Made by a program: the position numbers and the translations under genes
Part shown: positions 1 through 8,666 of the stretch, one piece after another
How the letters are laid out: each line of letters opens with the position of its first letter
Position numbering within the stretch: position 1 is the stretch's first letter
Assembly: GCF_008830185.1 (NCBI RefSeq)
Contig: NZ_WAGX01000008.1
Location: 62,001-126,000 of the forward strand
Length of the DNA: 64,000 bases
Direction: 5' to 3'
Source: Candidatus Galacturonatibacter soehngenii
GTDB taxonomy: Bacteria; Bacillota; Clostridia; Lachnospirales; Lachnospiraceae
Notes under the pieces: generated by a model
What the model was told of the DNA's origin: nothing
Database searches by the model: none
What the model saw: the letters and a program-made list of their open reading frames with translations, nothing else

Positions 1-277
1 AAAGACTCCAAAGACAATTACTTCATTGGAGGAATTATTAAAGGTACTTGAGGTTGTAAGAGAACGTGGATATGCAATGGACGATGAGGAAAATGAGATG
101 GGTGTAAGGTGTATTGCTGCCTGCATCTATGATTATCGAGGTAAAGCGAAATATGCTTTTAGTATTTCAGCTCCTTTAAGCAGAATGACAGATGAAAGAG
201 TAAAAGAACTTGCAGAATATGTACTACAAGTAAAAAACGATTTATCCATGGCACTTGGATATCGAATAAAAAATTGA
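1..277 (+). CDS. IclR-family transcriptional regulator, C-terminal part (5' end outside window)
   Basis: The open frame runs in from the left edge (first complete codon at 2) and ends at 277, so only about 91 C-terminal residues are seen. The segment RERGYAMDDEENEMGVRC followed by an A-A-C-I-Y-D pattern is the typical end of the IclR effector-binding domain, where the conserved cysteine and DDEE region line the ligand pocket. The N-terminal winged helix is outside the window. IclR regulators in this setting often control pectin or sugar-acid catabolism, which would fit the rhamnogalacturonan genes downstream, but that link is inference. A TTG at 26 could be mistaken for a start; the homology clearly continues upstream of it. 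Confidence 0.85.
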   Translation, partial: KTPKTITSLEELLKVLEVVRERGYAMDDEENEMGVRCIAACIYDYRGKAKYAFSISAPLSRMTDERVKELAEYVLQVKNDLSMALGYRIKN

Positions 278-291
278 AAATTAAGGATAGA

Positions 292-338
292 GTTCTACTA
301 TTGCAAAATTATTAATATTTTGTATAGTAGAATTTTTT
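292..338 (+). terminator. Rho-independent terminator after the IclR gene
   Basis: An imperfect stem (gttctacta at 292-300 with tagtagaat at 325-333, extended inward by aaaat/atttt) is followed by a run of six T. It lies 15 nt after the stop codon. Confidence 0.75.
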
Positions 339-356
339 ATAATAGGAAGGGGTAAA

Positions 357-767
357 ATGAAACGATTTATAGGAGTCATAGTGGTTGTAATTTCTATGAT
401 ATTTTTATTGAACGGTTGTTCCATGGAGGAGTCTAGCAATCAAAAATTAAGAGACTTAGAGTTTACGATAGTCAGTGAGAAGGATATACCAGAAGAATTG
501 TTAAAAATTATTGATGAAAAGAAAGCGGGTGAGTTTAAAATAACTTATACCGATAACGAAAGCCTATTCATCTGTGTTGGCTATGGAGAGCAAAAAACTG
601 GTGGTTATAGCATTGCAGTAAGTGATTTATATCTTACAAGTAATGCAATCTTTGTAAAGACAAATCTAATTGGTCCTTCAAAGGATGAAAAAATAAGTGA
701 AGGGTTATCCTATCCGTACATAATTGTAAAAACAGAGTATATGGACAAAAGTGTAGTTTTTGAATAA
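357..767 (+). CDS. Lipoprotein with a PrcB-like C-terminal domain
   Basis: The 136-residue protein starts with a lipoprotein signal peptide: a basic MKR, a hydrophobic stretch and the lipobox LLNGC with the modified cysteine near residue 21. The remainder resembles the PrcB C-terminal domain (protease-complex accessory family), best seen in the GYGEQKTGGYSI segment. PrcB-type domains are small beta-rich extracytoplasmic domains; in Treponema PrcB stabilises the protease complex dentilisin. No protease gene is adjacent, so a partner cannot be named. The ATG is preceded by AGGAAGGGG at good spacing. The protein should be anchored to the outer face of the membrane. Family assignment is by motif resemblance only. 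Confidence 0.65.
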   Translation: MKRFIGVIVVVISMIFLLNGCSMEESSNQKLRDLEFTIVSEKDIPEELLKIIDEKKAGEFKITYTDNESLFICVGYGEQKTGGYSIAVSDLYLTSNAIFVKTNLIGPSKDEKISEGLSYPYIIVKTEYMDKSVVFE

Positions 768-831
768 AATGGTAACAGTTAAATCTGTAAAACAAATTAA
801 AGTAGCATAAGATACGAAAGAAGGAATAAAA

Positions 832-1308
832 GTGATTAAGACAAATGCAATGAGAATACTAGAAAAGGCAAATATTAACTTTCAAACAAAAGAATACATA
901 GTTGATGAAAATGATTTGTCTGGTGAACATCTTGCTAAGCAACTAGGTCTTCCTTGTGAGCAGGTCTTTAAAACATTGGTAGCAAGAGGTGAAAAGAATG
1001 GAATCATGGTTTTTTGTATTCCAGTCAATGAAGAATTGGATTTAAAAAAGGCTTCAGCACTCACCAAAGATAAAAAGATTGACTTGGTTCCTGTCAAGGA
1101 ATTGTTAGGATTGACTGGATACGTTCGAGGCGGTTGCTCGCCAATTGGAATGAAAAAGAAATATCCTACCTTTATTGATGAAACAGTGATACTGTTTGAA
1201 CAAATCTATGTAAGTGCGGGAATAAAAGGTGCACAACTGATCTTAAATCCTGATGACTTAATTCAGTTTACAGATGCAAAAACAGCAGATTTAGTAAAGA
1301 ATAAGTAG
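832..1308 (+). CDS. ybaK: YbaK/EbsC-type aminoacyl-tRNA deacylase (Cys-tRNA(Pro) deacylase-like)
   Basis: The 158-residue protein has the full length and motifs of the YbaK/EbsC family: an N-terminal L-G-L-P-C-E-Q-V-F-K-T-L-V segment, a central lysine-rich region and the R-G-G-C-S-P-I-G-M-K-K motif around residues 100-110. The family hydrolyses mischarged tRNA, classically Cys-tRNA(Pro), in the cytoplasm. Translation starts at GTG 832, preceded by GAAGGA six bases upstream. It is a single-gene unit, closed by the terminator at 1313-1352, and faces the convergent esterase gene. The exact mischarged substrate cannot be told from sequence. Confidence 0.9.
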   Translation: MIKTNAMRILEKANINFQTKEYIVDENDLSGEHLAKQLGLPCEQVFKTLVARGEKNGIMVFCIPVNEELDLKKASALTKDKKIDLVPVKELLGLTGYVRGGCSPIGMKKKYPTFIDETVILFEQIYVSAGIKGAQLILNPDDLIQFTDAKTADLVKNK

Positions 1309-1312
1309 AAAG

Positions 1313-1352
1313 TCCCGTTAGAGTGATATGGCTCTAGCGGGATTTGTTTTTT
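1313..1352. terminator. Bidirectional terminator between ybaK and the CE12 esterase gene
   Basis: An 11-bp stem (tcccgttagag at 1313-1323 with ctctagcggga at 1332-1342, one G-T pair) is followed by TTTGTTTTTT on the plus strand. The convergent reverse-strand gene has its stop codon at the distal edge, so the hairpin probably serves both transcripts. Confidence 0.8.
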
Positions 1353-3144
1353 ACATCATATTTTTAAAAGCATAAAGGATATCTGCACTAGTCTGTCTTG
1401 TGAGAAGTTGATTGCTTTTAATTGCTGTATTAAGTAACCCAATTGCATGAGCGGCATTGTAATACGAAGTTGCCCATTTCGAACAGTTATAAAAGACCAA
1501 AGGAGTGATATTTGGTAAGCTTTTTCTACATTTATATCCATTTACAATAAATGAAATTAATTCTTCATACGTAACTTCCTTTTGTGGATAAAAGTTTTTA
1601 TCAACCAATACTTGGTCTACAATTCCATTTGACCATGCACACTCCACACATCCAGCGTACCATTCGTGGCCAACAATGTCTTGAAACATATCGTTGTATA
1701 CGTTAGTTGGAAAAAAGTTAGCTATTTTTATTACCATAAAAAGTGCTTCGGCTCTAGTAATCATATCCATTGGTCGATATGTTTTTTCACTATTAGGAAT
1801 TATTCCACTTGCGGTAAGCTCGATAATTTTATCTTTGTTATCCAGTTCCTCAATATCAGTAAATTCTACTTTGAATGAAGAGACGGGCGAGTTTTTTAGA
1901 TGTTCAAATCCCTTTGGAGGTTTTGCTGCTTCAATTGTAGCAGGTGGAATCCAATCGGGTTTGTGCTCTGTTACAAAACCACTTAGTTTGGATATCGTAT
2001 GAAAGTCTTCTGCGACTAAGGAAGCCATTTTATATCCACCATAATCATTGGTATGTGTAAAGTCACCTGGAAAAAAGTAACGCTTTGCATCTTCTAGACC
2101 AATACCAGTTATAAAATCATAGCTTTTTTGATGTAAGTCAATTACTGCAACCTTCTCATCTTGTCCAATCTGGTGAATGACTTGATTATAATCTTCTAAT
2201 AAATCGTGATAACTTCCATCCACACCCTTCCAAGAATTGCGACAAAGCGGTGTTACGAGTACTGGAATGGCCCGTTTTTTTCTTATTTCACGAATATAGG
2301 CAACTACATTATTCCGATAACCACCAAAAGCAGTTAAATGACTTAACTTTTGATCGTTGTGTCCAAATTGCAATAGAAAAAAATCACCCTCCTTTATATT
2401 TTTTTCTATGATAGAATAATGCCCTTCACTACGAAAACTCTCAGTAGTAAGTCCAGAATGTGCATGGTTTGAAATAGAGGCTTTTTGATTTAGAAAAAAT
2501 GACAAAAATTGTCCCCAGCCACAGTAACAGTTTTCAGGAATATAAGGATAGGTTCCAGTTTGATCGGTTAAAGTAGAGTCCCCCGCAATATAAATAGTTG
2601 GAATCTTGACTTCTTCTATGTGAAGTTTTGAAATTCTTGCTGCATCACTAACAAGAGTAACGCAAATTGATTGGTCTGTATAAGGGATCTCCCTCCCGCG
2701 CGGGATAAAGTCACATACATTTACAACCGTTTCAAATGTATATGATTCAAAAGGAGGTAAGCTTTTATGAAAAAGTGCCAAGTGTCTTCGTCCTGTATAA
2801 ACCATAAGATGGTTGACAGGATCCTTTCCTGCAGTTATGTGAATTCTAAGCTTATAATTGCCAGAAGAAGGGACATTTGCCTTAAAAGAAAGAGGAAGCA
2901 TTTCAGAATGTGTAAGAAAGCATCCGTATTTGTCTTGATTGATATGAATTAGCTTATGGCCCTGGTACCAATACCACGGTTCAAAGCCGTTATTTAATTC
3001 GGGTATCTGTAATAGTTCGTTTTCAAAACAATTCTCCTCCGTTAAAAAACCATAACCTTGTTCAAATGTATATAACGTGTTTGAAGAAATTGTAATTGCC
3101 TCATTAATCGGGTTATCTGTGAACTGAAATGTTTTCTGAAACAT
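1351..3144 (-). CDS. Rhamnogalacturonan acetylesterase-like SGNH hydrolase (CE12 type) with C-terminal S-layer homology repeats
   Basis: From the ATG at 3144 the protein has 597 residues. The start is chosen because AGGAGG sits 6 bases upstream; an in-frame ATG at 3195 lacks this. Domains: a beta-rich N-terminal region (about 1-180); an SGNH esterase domain with the nucleophile block AGDST (Ser190), GHND (261-264) and the Asp-His pair in DFTHTNDYG (D361, H364), as in CE12 rhamnogalacturonan acetylesterases; then three S-layer homology-like repeats (about 429-472, 487-534 and 552-597). CE12 enzymes remove acetyl groups from rhamnogalacturonan I. The neighbouring transporter and GH105 gene support this role. 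Oddly, no signal peptide is visible, although S-layer repeats normally act outside the cell. Confidence 0.85.
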   Translation of the reverse strand: MFQKTFQFTDNPINEAITISSNTLYTFEQGYGFLTEENCFENELLQIPELNNGFEPWYWYQGHKLIHINQDKYGCFLTHSEMLPLSFKANVPSSGNYKLRIHITAGKDPVNHLMVYTGRRHLALFHKSLPPFESYTFETVVNVCDFIPRGREIPYTDQSICVTLVSDAARISKLHIEEVKIPTIYIAGDSTLTDQTGTYPYIPENCYCGWGQFLSFFLNQKASISNHAHSGLTTESFRSEGHYSIIEKNIKEGDFFLLQFGHNDQKLSHLTAFGGYRNNVVAYIREIRKKRAIPVLVTPLCRNSWKGVDGSYHDLLEDYNQVIHQIGQDEKVAVIDLHQKSYDFITGIGLEDAKRYFFPGDFTHTNDYGGYKMASLVAEDFHTISKLSGFVTEHKPDWIPPATIEAAKPPKGFEHLKNSPVSSFKVEFTDIEELDNKDKIIELTASGIIPNSEKTYRPMDMITRAEALFMVIKIANFFPTNVYNDMFQDIVGHEWYAGCVECAWSNGIVDQVLVDKNFYPQKEVTYEELISFIVNGYKCRKSLPNITPLVFYNCSKWATSYYNAAHAIGLLNTAIKSNQLLTRQTSADILYAFKNMM

Positions 3145-3262
3145 ATTGAGCCTCCTGCTGCTAATGGTATTTTTATTCTTATTATAAAGTAACACTAAAG
3201 TATATAAAAATCTATAATACTATAGAAAAAAATAAAATAACATAAAAATATTTGTGGGGGCG

Positions 3263-3291
3263 TTGTTAAGCAAAAGCGTTTGTGATAAAAT
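3263..3291 (+). promoter_or_regulatory. Sigma-A-type promoter for the HIT gene
   Basis: TTGTTA (3263-3268), a 17-bp spacer and TAAAAT (3286-3291) precede the HIT gene by about 140 bp. The rest of the 286-base gap between 3145 and 3430 shows no convincing gene. Confidence 0.5.
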
Positions 3292-3430
3292 ACGCATAAT
3301 GTACCCTGTGATTGTGTATGAAGAAGAACTTGATTAGGCTAATCTACTTCGTAGAAGCGCGGTTAAGAGTATAAGAAAAACTTAGTACGAAAGTGCCAAG
3401 TAAAATGCGAGGCACAGAATGGAGGAAAGC

Positions 3431-3850
3431 ATGAAGGATCAAAATTGTGCATATTGTATGAGAGGAGAATTGCTAGATGCATTCGGCATATACGTATGTG
3501 ATCTTACTGTCAGCAGTCTAATTCTTTTCAAAGAACAAAGTAAAAGAGGTCGATTTATAGTAGCATACAAAGACCATGTGAGTGAAATTGTAAATATTAC
3601 AGAAGAAGAAAGAAATGCCTTTATGGCAGATGTAGCTAAAGTTGCAACTGCAATGCACAAAACATTCCACCCAGACAAGATTAATTATGGAATGTATGGT
3701 GATACAGGATGCCATCTTCACATGCATTTAGTTCCAAAATACAAGGATAAAGATGAATGGGGTGGAACGTTTCAAATGAATCCACAGAAAACATTTCTAA
3801 CGGATGAAGAATACCATGAATTAGTAGAAGCCATAAAAAAGAATCTATAA
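3431..3850 (+). CDS. HIT-family nucleotide-binding hydrolase
   Basis: The 139-residue protein carries the histidine-triad motif HLHMHLVP near its C-terminal third. HIT proteins are nucleotide phosphoramidases or nucleotidyl hydrolases (Hint and Fhit branches) acting in the cytoplasm on substrates such as AMP-lysine or dinucleoside polyphosphates. The CxxC near residues 7-10 (CAYC) and the later Cys and His may bind zinc, as in many Hint-like proteins. The start at 3431 is preferred over the upstream ATG 3419, because GGAGG at 3421-3425 is placed for 3431. It is a monocistronic unit with its own promoter and terminator. The physiological substrate is unknown. Confidence 0.88.
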   Translation: MKDQNCAYCMRGELLDAFGIYVCDLTVSSLILFKEQSKRGRFIVAYKDHVSEIVNITEEERNAFMADVAKVATAMHKTFHPDKINYGMYGDTGCHLHMHLVPKYKDKDEWGGTFQMNPQKTFLTDEEYHELVEAIKKNL

Positions 3851-3860
3851 GTGTAAAAGA

Positions 3861-3897
3861 AAGCAATCCGTGTACGTACTTAGCGGATTGCTTTTTT
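3861..3897 (+). terminator. Terminator after the HIT gene
   Basis: A perfect 10-bp stem (aagcaatccg 3861-3870, cggattgctt 3884-3893) is followed by a T run. Confidence 0.85.
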
Positions 3898-3990
3898 GCT
3901 AAGAAGTCACCTTATAACTCTATTGAATGCAAAAGTGTCCACGATAGATAAGTTCTCTATTTTAAGAAAAACTAAATTATTTAGGTTAGC

Positions 3991-4019
3991 TTGAAAAATA
4001 GTAAAATGTACTCTATAAT
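3991..4019 (+). promoter_or_regulatory. Sigma-A-type promoter for the AraC-type sensor regulator
   Basis: TTGAAA (3991-3996), a 17-bp spacer and TATAAT (4014-4019) lie about 40 bp upstream of the start codon at 4062. Confidence 0.6.
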
Positions 4020-4061
4020 ATACATTAAAAAGTTGTGAATAGGTATATAGTGGAGGATGCT

Positions 4062-6380
4062 ATGAAGAGAGTACCATTTCTGTTAGAACTTATTATACTA
4101 CTTGTTTTACTATTAGTAGTACCAACGAGCATTATTACATACTATAGCAGTAAAAGTATGCTTGAATACTCGGAGGAAGAGATAGCCAATTCAGCAATGG
4201 CAAAGTTAGAATCCAATAGTGATTTGGTTGAATCCGTTTTAAATAATATAGTGAGAAATGTTTTACAGATTGTAAAAGGAAGTACGTTTAATGCCTTAAA
4301 AGATGCAGATACCTATACAAAGCTAAATCAGGATTATAGTAATGTTTCCAAAGCATTTGAAATAGGTGATGCTTTGGATGAGATTGTAAATAACAACAGC
4401 GCAATCCATTCAGCCTTTTTTTATTTAGATAACGCAGATTATCTAATTTCAACGAATAAAGGAATTGTTAGATTAGAAGCTTATGAAAGTATTGATTGGT
4501 TAGAGGATGCTCAAACTCAAATGTCAGGTCCTACAGGAGTATGGTACCCTAGAATTTTAACTGCAAAGACCATGAATGAAGTAGAAGATGGAACAAAGTT
4601 AGATGTTGAAGTTATTTCTTATGTCTTTCGATTGAGTAAACTTGTAACTTCAACAAAAGGAACGATTGTCATCAATGTTTCGGAAAATGAAATATGTAAG
4701 TATTTGAATTCTAGCCGTTTTGGAACAGAAATGGAAGGAATGTTGATTGATAAGAATGGAATTGTAATTTCGGATGTAAATAAAGAGAATCTATTTCGTG
4801 AATTAGATGAGGATCAATATATAAAGAGCTTGATAAAAGGAGGACTTACTTCTGGATTTGAGTATATAAGTAATAAAAGTGAGAAGGTTTTGTATACGTA
4901 CTATCGTACTTCCTTTAATAATTGGATATATGTGGCAAAATATCCAATGGACAAGCTTATGGAAAAATCATATAGTATGAGAACCAGATATACCCTTCTT
5001 ACCATTGTTATTATAATAGTAGGAACCTTACTTTCTATTTTCATAGCTTCCAGCTTATCAAAGCCAATGAGAAAGCTAATCAAGGAATTAAAAGAGCGAG
5101 AAGGCGTTGAATATGAAGAAAGCAAGAGTGAGCTCGCTTTCATAGCGAATGCTTTTACGCAGCTACAACAACAAGAAGATAACCTTCATAAGTTGTTAAA
5201 GGCAAGGGAGGAAGAAACAAAGAGTTTAGCCTTGCACAATCTGATGCAGGGAGAATTAACAAATGAAACAGAATTAGAAGAAGTGAAGAAGTTATTTACC
5301 TTCAATCATTATATGGTAGCGTTAGCTTCCATTGATAATATGAATTCATATTTACATGAGACAAACCATGATATAAGAAGTTATCATAGATATGTTTTAT
5401 TTGAAAAAATAGAAAAAAGCTTCCCAGAGGGCTATAATGTCAGTTGCGTTCGCTATATTGGTGGTATGATTGGAATTATTATTAATATGAAGGAATATGA
5501 CCATAGCAAGGTACCAAGAACGGTTGGAAACATTCTAACCATTGTAAAAAATGAAGCTTCACAGATTATGGGGTATACGGTTACGATAGGTGTGAGTGCG
5601 GTTCATAATGATTATGAAGGAATTAAGGATTGTACCATTGAAGCATTAGAAGCGGTTAAAAATCGTTTGGTAGAAGGAAGAAATAGTATTATTTTTTATA
5701 AATCAAGAAATAATGAGAATCGAAAATATCATTATTCCTATAATAGTGAGAAAAAAATATTAAATTATTTAAATACTGGTGATATAAATAGCATCGAAGA
5801 AGAATTAAGAGTCATTATGAATGACATCAGAAGTATTAGTAATATTACGAATGATAATATTATATTTATTTTTAATCAGCTGGCAGGGGCCACCATTAAG
5901 TACATGGCAGAACATAATATGAATACCAATATTCTTGTGGCGCATAACAGTAATATATATTCTAAATTGGCGGAGTTTGATACTTTAGAAGAGATTGAGA
6001 TATACCTATGCGAACTATACCGAACCATAATTGAACGCTCTAATCAAAATGATGAGATAAATGAGACGAGATATTGGGAACAAATAATGAAATATATTAA
6101 TGAGCATTATAAAGAAGACATTGTGTTTGAAGAGCTTGCTGAAAAAATTGGAATTAGTTATTCTTATTTAAGAAAGCTTGTCAAAGAAGAAACTGGAAAA
6201 AGCTTAATGGACAATGTCAATATCTTAAGAATTGAAGAAGTAAAGCGATTATTACTCCATTCAAACATGAACATTAGTCAAATTGCCAAAGAAGTGGGCT
6301 ATCGAAATGTACAAAGTGTGAATCGATTTTTTAAGAAGTATGAAGGTGTTTCGCCAAGTGATTATAAAAATAACCAATGA
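4062..6380 (+). CDS. Membrane-anchored AraC-family regulator with extracytoplasmic sensor (YesN/YtdP-like)
   Basis: The 772-residue protein has a transmembrane helix near residues 7-28, a large extracytoplasmic sensor region to about 308, a second membrane helix (about 310-335), a HAMP-like segment, a central cytoplasmic region and a C-terminal AraC-type double helix-turn-helix (about 670-772, with the IAKEVGYRNVQSVNRFFKK second motif). Such one-component regulators sense sugars outside the cell and switch on adjacent transport operons; YtdP and YesS in Bacillus sit beside rhamnogalacturonan genes. Here the transporter operon follows directly, so control of it is likely. ATG 4062 has GGAGG five bases upstream; the GTG at 4035 does not. 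Confidence 0.88.
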   Translation: MKRVPFLLELIILLVLLLVVPTSIITYYSSKSMLEYSEEEIANSAMAKLESNSDLVESVLNNIVRNVLQIVKGSTFNALKDADTYTKLNQDYSNVSKAFEIGDALDEIVNNNSAIHSAFFYLDNADYLISTNKGIVRLEAYESIDWLEDAQTQMSGPTGVWYPRILTAKTMNEVEDGTKLDVEVISYVFRLSKLVTSTKGTIVINVSENEICKYLNSSRFGTEMEGMLIDKNGIVISDVNKENLFRELDEDQYIKSLIKGGLTSGFEYISNKSEKVLYTYYRTSFNNWIYVAKYPMDKLMEKSYSMRTRYTLLTIVIIIVGTLLSIFIASSLSKPMRKLIKELKEREGVEYEESKSELAFIANAFTQLQQQEDNLHKLLKAREEETKSLALHNLMQGELTNETELEEVKKLFTFNHYMVALASIDNMNSYLHETNHDIRSYHRYVLFEKIEKSFPEGYNVSCVRYIGGMIGIIINMKEYDHSKVPRTVGNILTIVKNEASQIMGYTVTIGVSAVHNDYEGIKDCTIEALEAVKNRLVEGRNSIIFYKSRNNENRKYHYSYNSEKKILNYLNTGDINSIEEELRVIMNDIRSISNITNDNIIFIFNQLAGATIKYMAEHNMNTNILVAHNSNIYSKLAEFDTLEEIEIYLCELYRTIIERSNQNDEINETRYWEQIMKYINEHYKEDIVFEELAEKIGISYSYLRKLVKEETGKSLMDNVNILRIEEVKRLLLHSNMNISQIAKEVGYRNVQSVNRFFKKYEGVSPSDYKNNQ

Positions 6381-6400
6381 ATATTGGGACGTATTGTTAA

Positions 6401-6449
6401 AATATCCATAAAATGATGAAAAATGAATCGTTTTATGGATATTTTTTTT
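6401..6449 (+). terminator. Terminator after the sensor regulator
   Basis: A 13-bp perfect stem (aatatccataaaa 6401-6413, ttttatggatatt 6431-6443) is followed by six T. Confidence 0.88.
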
Positions 6450-6602
6450 GATTTTCTTAATCATTTTTGATAATAAAAGGGGTAATTTTCGAGCATAATA
6501 AGATGAATAGACATAGTAAAATAAAAATAAAAAATCAAAAAATGCAGTAAAATCAAGGGATTCTTCATTATCAAAATTAAAGCATTGTATCAAAAATGAT
6601 TA

Positions 6603-6631
6603 TTTACAAAGCTAGTAAGAACAATTATAGT
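6603..6631 (+). promoter_or_regulatory. Promoter of the rhamnogalacturonan transporter operon
   Basis: TTTACA (6603-6608), a 17-bp spacer and TATAGT (6626-6631) lie about 60 bp before the first permease gene. The 309-base gap after the regulator gene otherwise holds only the terminator at 6401-6449 and AT-rich sequence; no clear operator repeat was found by eye. Confidence 0.5.
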
Positions 6632-6689
6632 GTGAGTAAGTTCAGTGTGTGCAAACATACAAATGAAAACTGAATAGGAGGAATATATT

Positions 6690-7661
6690 ATGAAATCTGC
6701 CAAAGCAGTAAAGGGTGAAAAAGCTTTAAAAACAGTTTCACCAGTTGGTCCAAAGAAACATGGCATTATGTTCTATTTAAAAAAGGACTGGCAATTATAC
6801 TTACTATTATTAATTCCACTCGCATTTGCTTTGATTTTTAAATATGGTTCAATGGCTGGATTAGTAATTGCGTTTAAAAATTATAAAATCTTAAAAGGGT
6901 TTGCTGGTAGTGAATGGGTTGGATTTGAGATATTTGAAAAAGTATTTAAAATGAGAGACTTTGGAAAATCAGTAAGAAACACATTACTATTAAATGGCTT
7001 AACATTATTATTTGGCTTCCCAATGCCAATTATACTTGCATTACTATTAAATGAAGTGAAAAATAAATACTTTAAAAGAATTACACAGACATTACTTTAT
7101 TTACCACACTTTTTATCTTTCGTTATTATAGGTGCGATTGCGTATCAAATTTTTGGTCAGGCAACTGGTATTGTTAATAACATCATTGCTGCAAATGGTG
7201 GAACGAGAATTCCATTCCTACAGCAAGATAATAACTGGTTGGTTACATATGTAGCAATCAGCGTTTGGCAGAGTATGGGATGGGGTACCATTATTTATCT
7301 TGCGGCAATTACAGGGGTAAATACAGAATTATATGAAGCAGCTACCGTAGACGGTGCTGGTCGATGGGCAAAATGTATGAACGTTACATTGCCTTGTATC
7401 AAAGGAACCATAGTTACATTGTTAATTATGAACCTTGGTAAGATTATGGGAGGTTCTTTCGAAAGTGTATTCGCTTTAATGAATGTTGCGACCACCAAGT
7501 TTACGACCACAATTCCTGTATTAGTATATAATTACGGTATAAAGAGTGGAAAATTTAGTGAAGCTACTGCGATTGGTTTATTCCAATCGGTAGTAGGATT
7601 AATATTAGTATTAGCCGCTGACCGTGTTGCTAAAAAGCTCGGTGAAGAAGGCTTACTATAG
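6690..7661 (+). CDS. Carbohydrate ABC transporter permease, LplB/YteP type
   Basis: The 323-residue polytopic membrane protein has about six hydrophobic helices starting near residue 35 and the EAA loop ELYEAATVDGAGRWAKC near residues 210-228, which contacts the ATPase. The IPLAFALIFKYGSMAG and YLPHFLSFVI segments are typical of the LplB/YteP branch that imports pectin-derived oligosaccharides. It is the first gene of a permease-permease-binding protein-GH105 set, with AGGAGG 8 bases upstream of the ATG. No ATPase gene is nearby; as usual for this family, a shared MsmX-type ATPase elsewhere is expected. The substrate, probably unsaturated rhamnogalacturonan oligosaccharides, is inferred from neighbours. 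Confidence 0.9.
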   Translation: MKSAKAVKGEKALKTVSPVGPKKHGIMFYLKKDWQLYLLLLIPLAFALIFKYGSMAGLVIAFKNYKILKGFAGSEWVGFEIFEKVFKMRDFGKSVRNTLLLNGLTLLFGFPMPIILALLLNEVKNKYFKRITQTLLYLPHFLSFVIIGAIAYQIFGQATGIVNNIIAANGGTRIPFLQQDNNWLVTYVAISVWQSMGWGTIIYLAAITGVNTELYEAATVDGAGRWAKCMNVTLPCIKGTIVTLLIMNLGKIMGGSFESVFALMNVATTKFTTTIPVLVYNYGIKSGKFSEATAIGLFQSVVGLILVLAADRVAKKLGEEGLL

Positions 7662-7675
7662 AAGGAGGCTTTAGG

Positions 7676-8599
7676 ATGGACTCAACATCAAAAGTAATGT
7701 TACCAAAAACAAAAAAAACCTGGACAAAAGCCAGAGTTAAAAATTTAGGAATCGATGCTATTATATATACTTTTATTTTACTTGTAGCGATGACTTGTGT
7801 ATTACCGTTTATACATGTTATGTCAAAATCCATCAGTGGTGAGGCCTTTGTTATAGCAAATAAAATTGTTCTTTTGCCAAAGGGTATCACATTTGATGCG
7901 TATAAAAAGATTTTTGCAGATGCAAGTATCGTACGTTCTCTTTATGTTTCAGTTGTTGTTACGGTATTATTTACTATAGTAGGTATGATAATTACCATAT
8001 GTGCAGCTTATCCACTTTCTAGAAGAGATTTAAAAGGAAGAACCGCACTGACATTTATATTTATGTTTACGATGTATTTTTCAGGTGGTATTATACCAGA
8101 ATATTTGCTAATGAATCAATTGGGGTTACTAGATACTTGGGCAGCTATGATTTTACCACTTGCTTTTAGTCCATATAACTTATTAATAATGAAAACTTCA
8201 TTACAAAGTTCAATTCCAGACAGCTTAATAGAATCGGCACATTTGGATGGAGCTGGACAAATACGAATCTTATGGAGTATTGTTTTACCATTATCAAAAC
8301 CAATTATAGCAACGTTATCCTTATTCTACGCAGTAGGAAGATGGAATGCTTATCAGGATGCATTGTTTTATATCAAACAAAGAACCGATTTAAGACCATT
8401 ACAGTTAAAGCTATATTACTTGGTAGTTGCAGCGACAGAGAGCTTTCAGGCTGCAGTTGAGGGTTCCGCTCAGCTTACGAATCCAGAGGTATTAAAGGCA
8501 TCATGTATTATGTTTGCAACGATTCCTATTATATGTGTTTACCCATTCGTTCAAAAATACTTTGTACAAGGCACAATGATTGGATCAGTAAAAGGTTAA
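7676..8599 (+). CDS. Carbohydrate ABC transporter permease, LplC/YtcP type
   Basis: The 307-residue second permease has six predicted membrane helices and the EAA loop SLIESAHLDGAGQIRI with the downstream PLSKP. The ending FVQKYFVQGTMIGSVKG is characteristic of the MalG-like LplC/YtcP branch. It lies 14 bp after the first permease with its own AAGGAGG, so both are translated from one mRNA and should pair in the membrane. The product delivers sugar to the cytoplasm where the GH105 enzyme acts. Confidence 0.9.
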   Translation: MDSTSKVMLPKTKKTWTKARVKNLGIDAIIYTFILLVAMTCVLPFIHVMSKSISGEAFVIANKIVLLPKGITFDAYKKIFADASIVRSLYVSVVVTVLFTIVGMIITICAAYPLSRRDLKGRTALTFIFMFTMYFSGGIIPEYLLMNQLGLLDTWAAMILPLAFSPYNLLIMKTSLQSSIPDSLIESAHLDGAGQIRILWSIVLPLSKPIIATLSLFYAVGRWNAYQDALFYIKQRTDLRPLQLKLYYLVVAATESFQAAVEGSAQLTNPEVLKASCIMFATIPIICVYPFVQKYFVQGTMIGSVKG

Positions 8600-8666
8600 G
8601 TGATAGTTATTAGGAATTTCCTATTACTATATAATAAAAGGTATACATTTAAGGAGGTAAAGGTAT

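Noticed and set aside
6261-6593. 110-codon reverse frame after the sensor regulator
   Set aside because: It runs through the terminator hairpin and overlaps the end of the regulator gene; the Phe/Tyr-rich product is typical of AT-rich noise.
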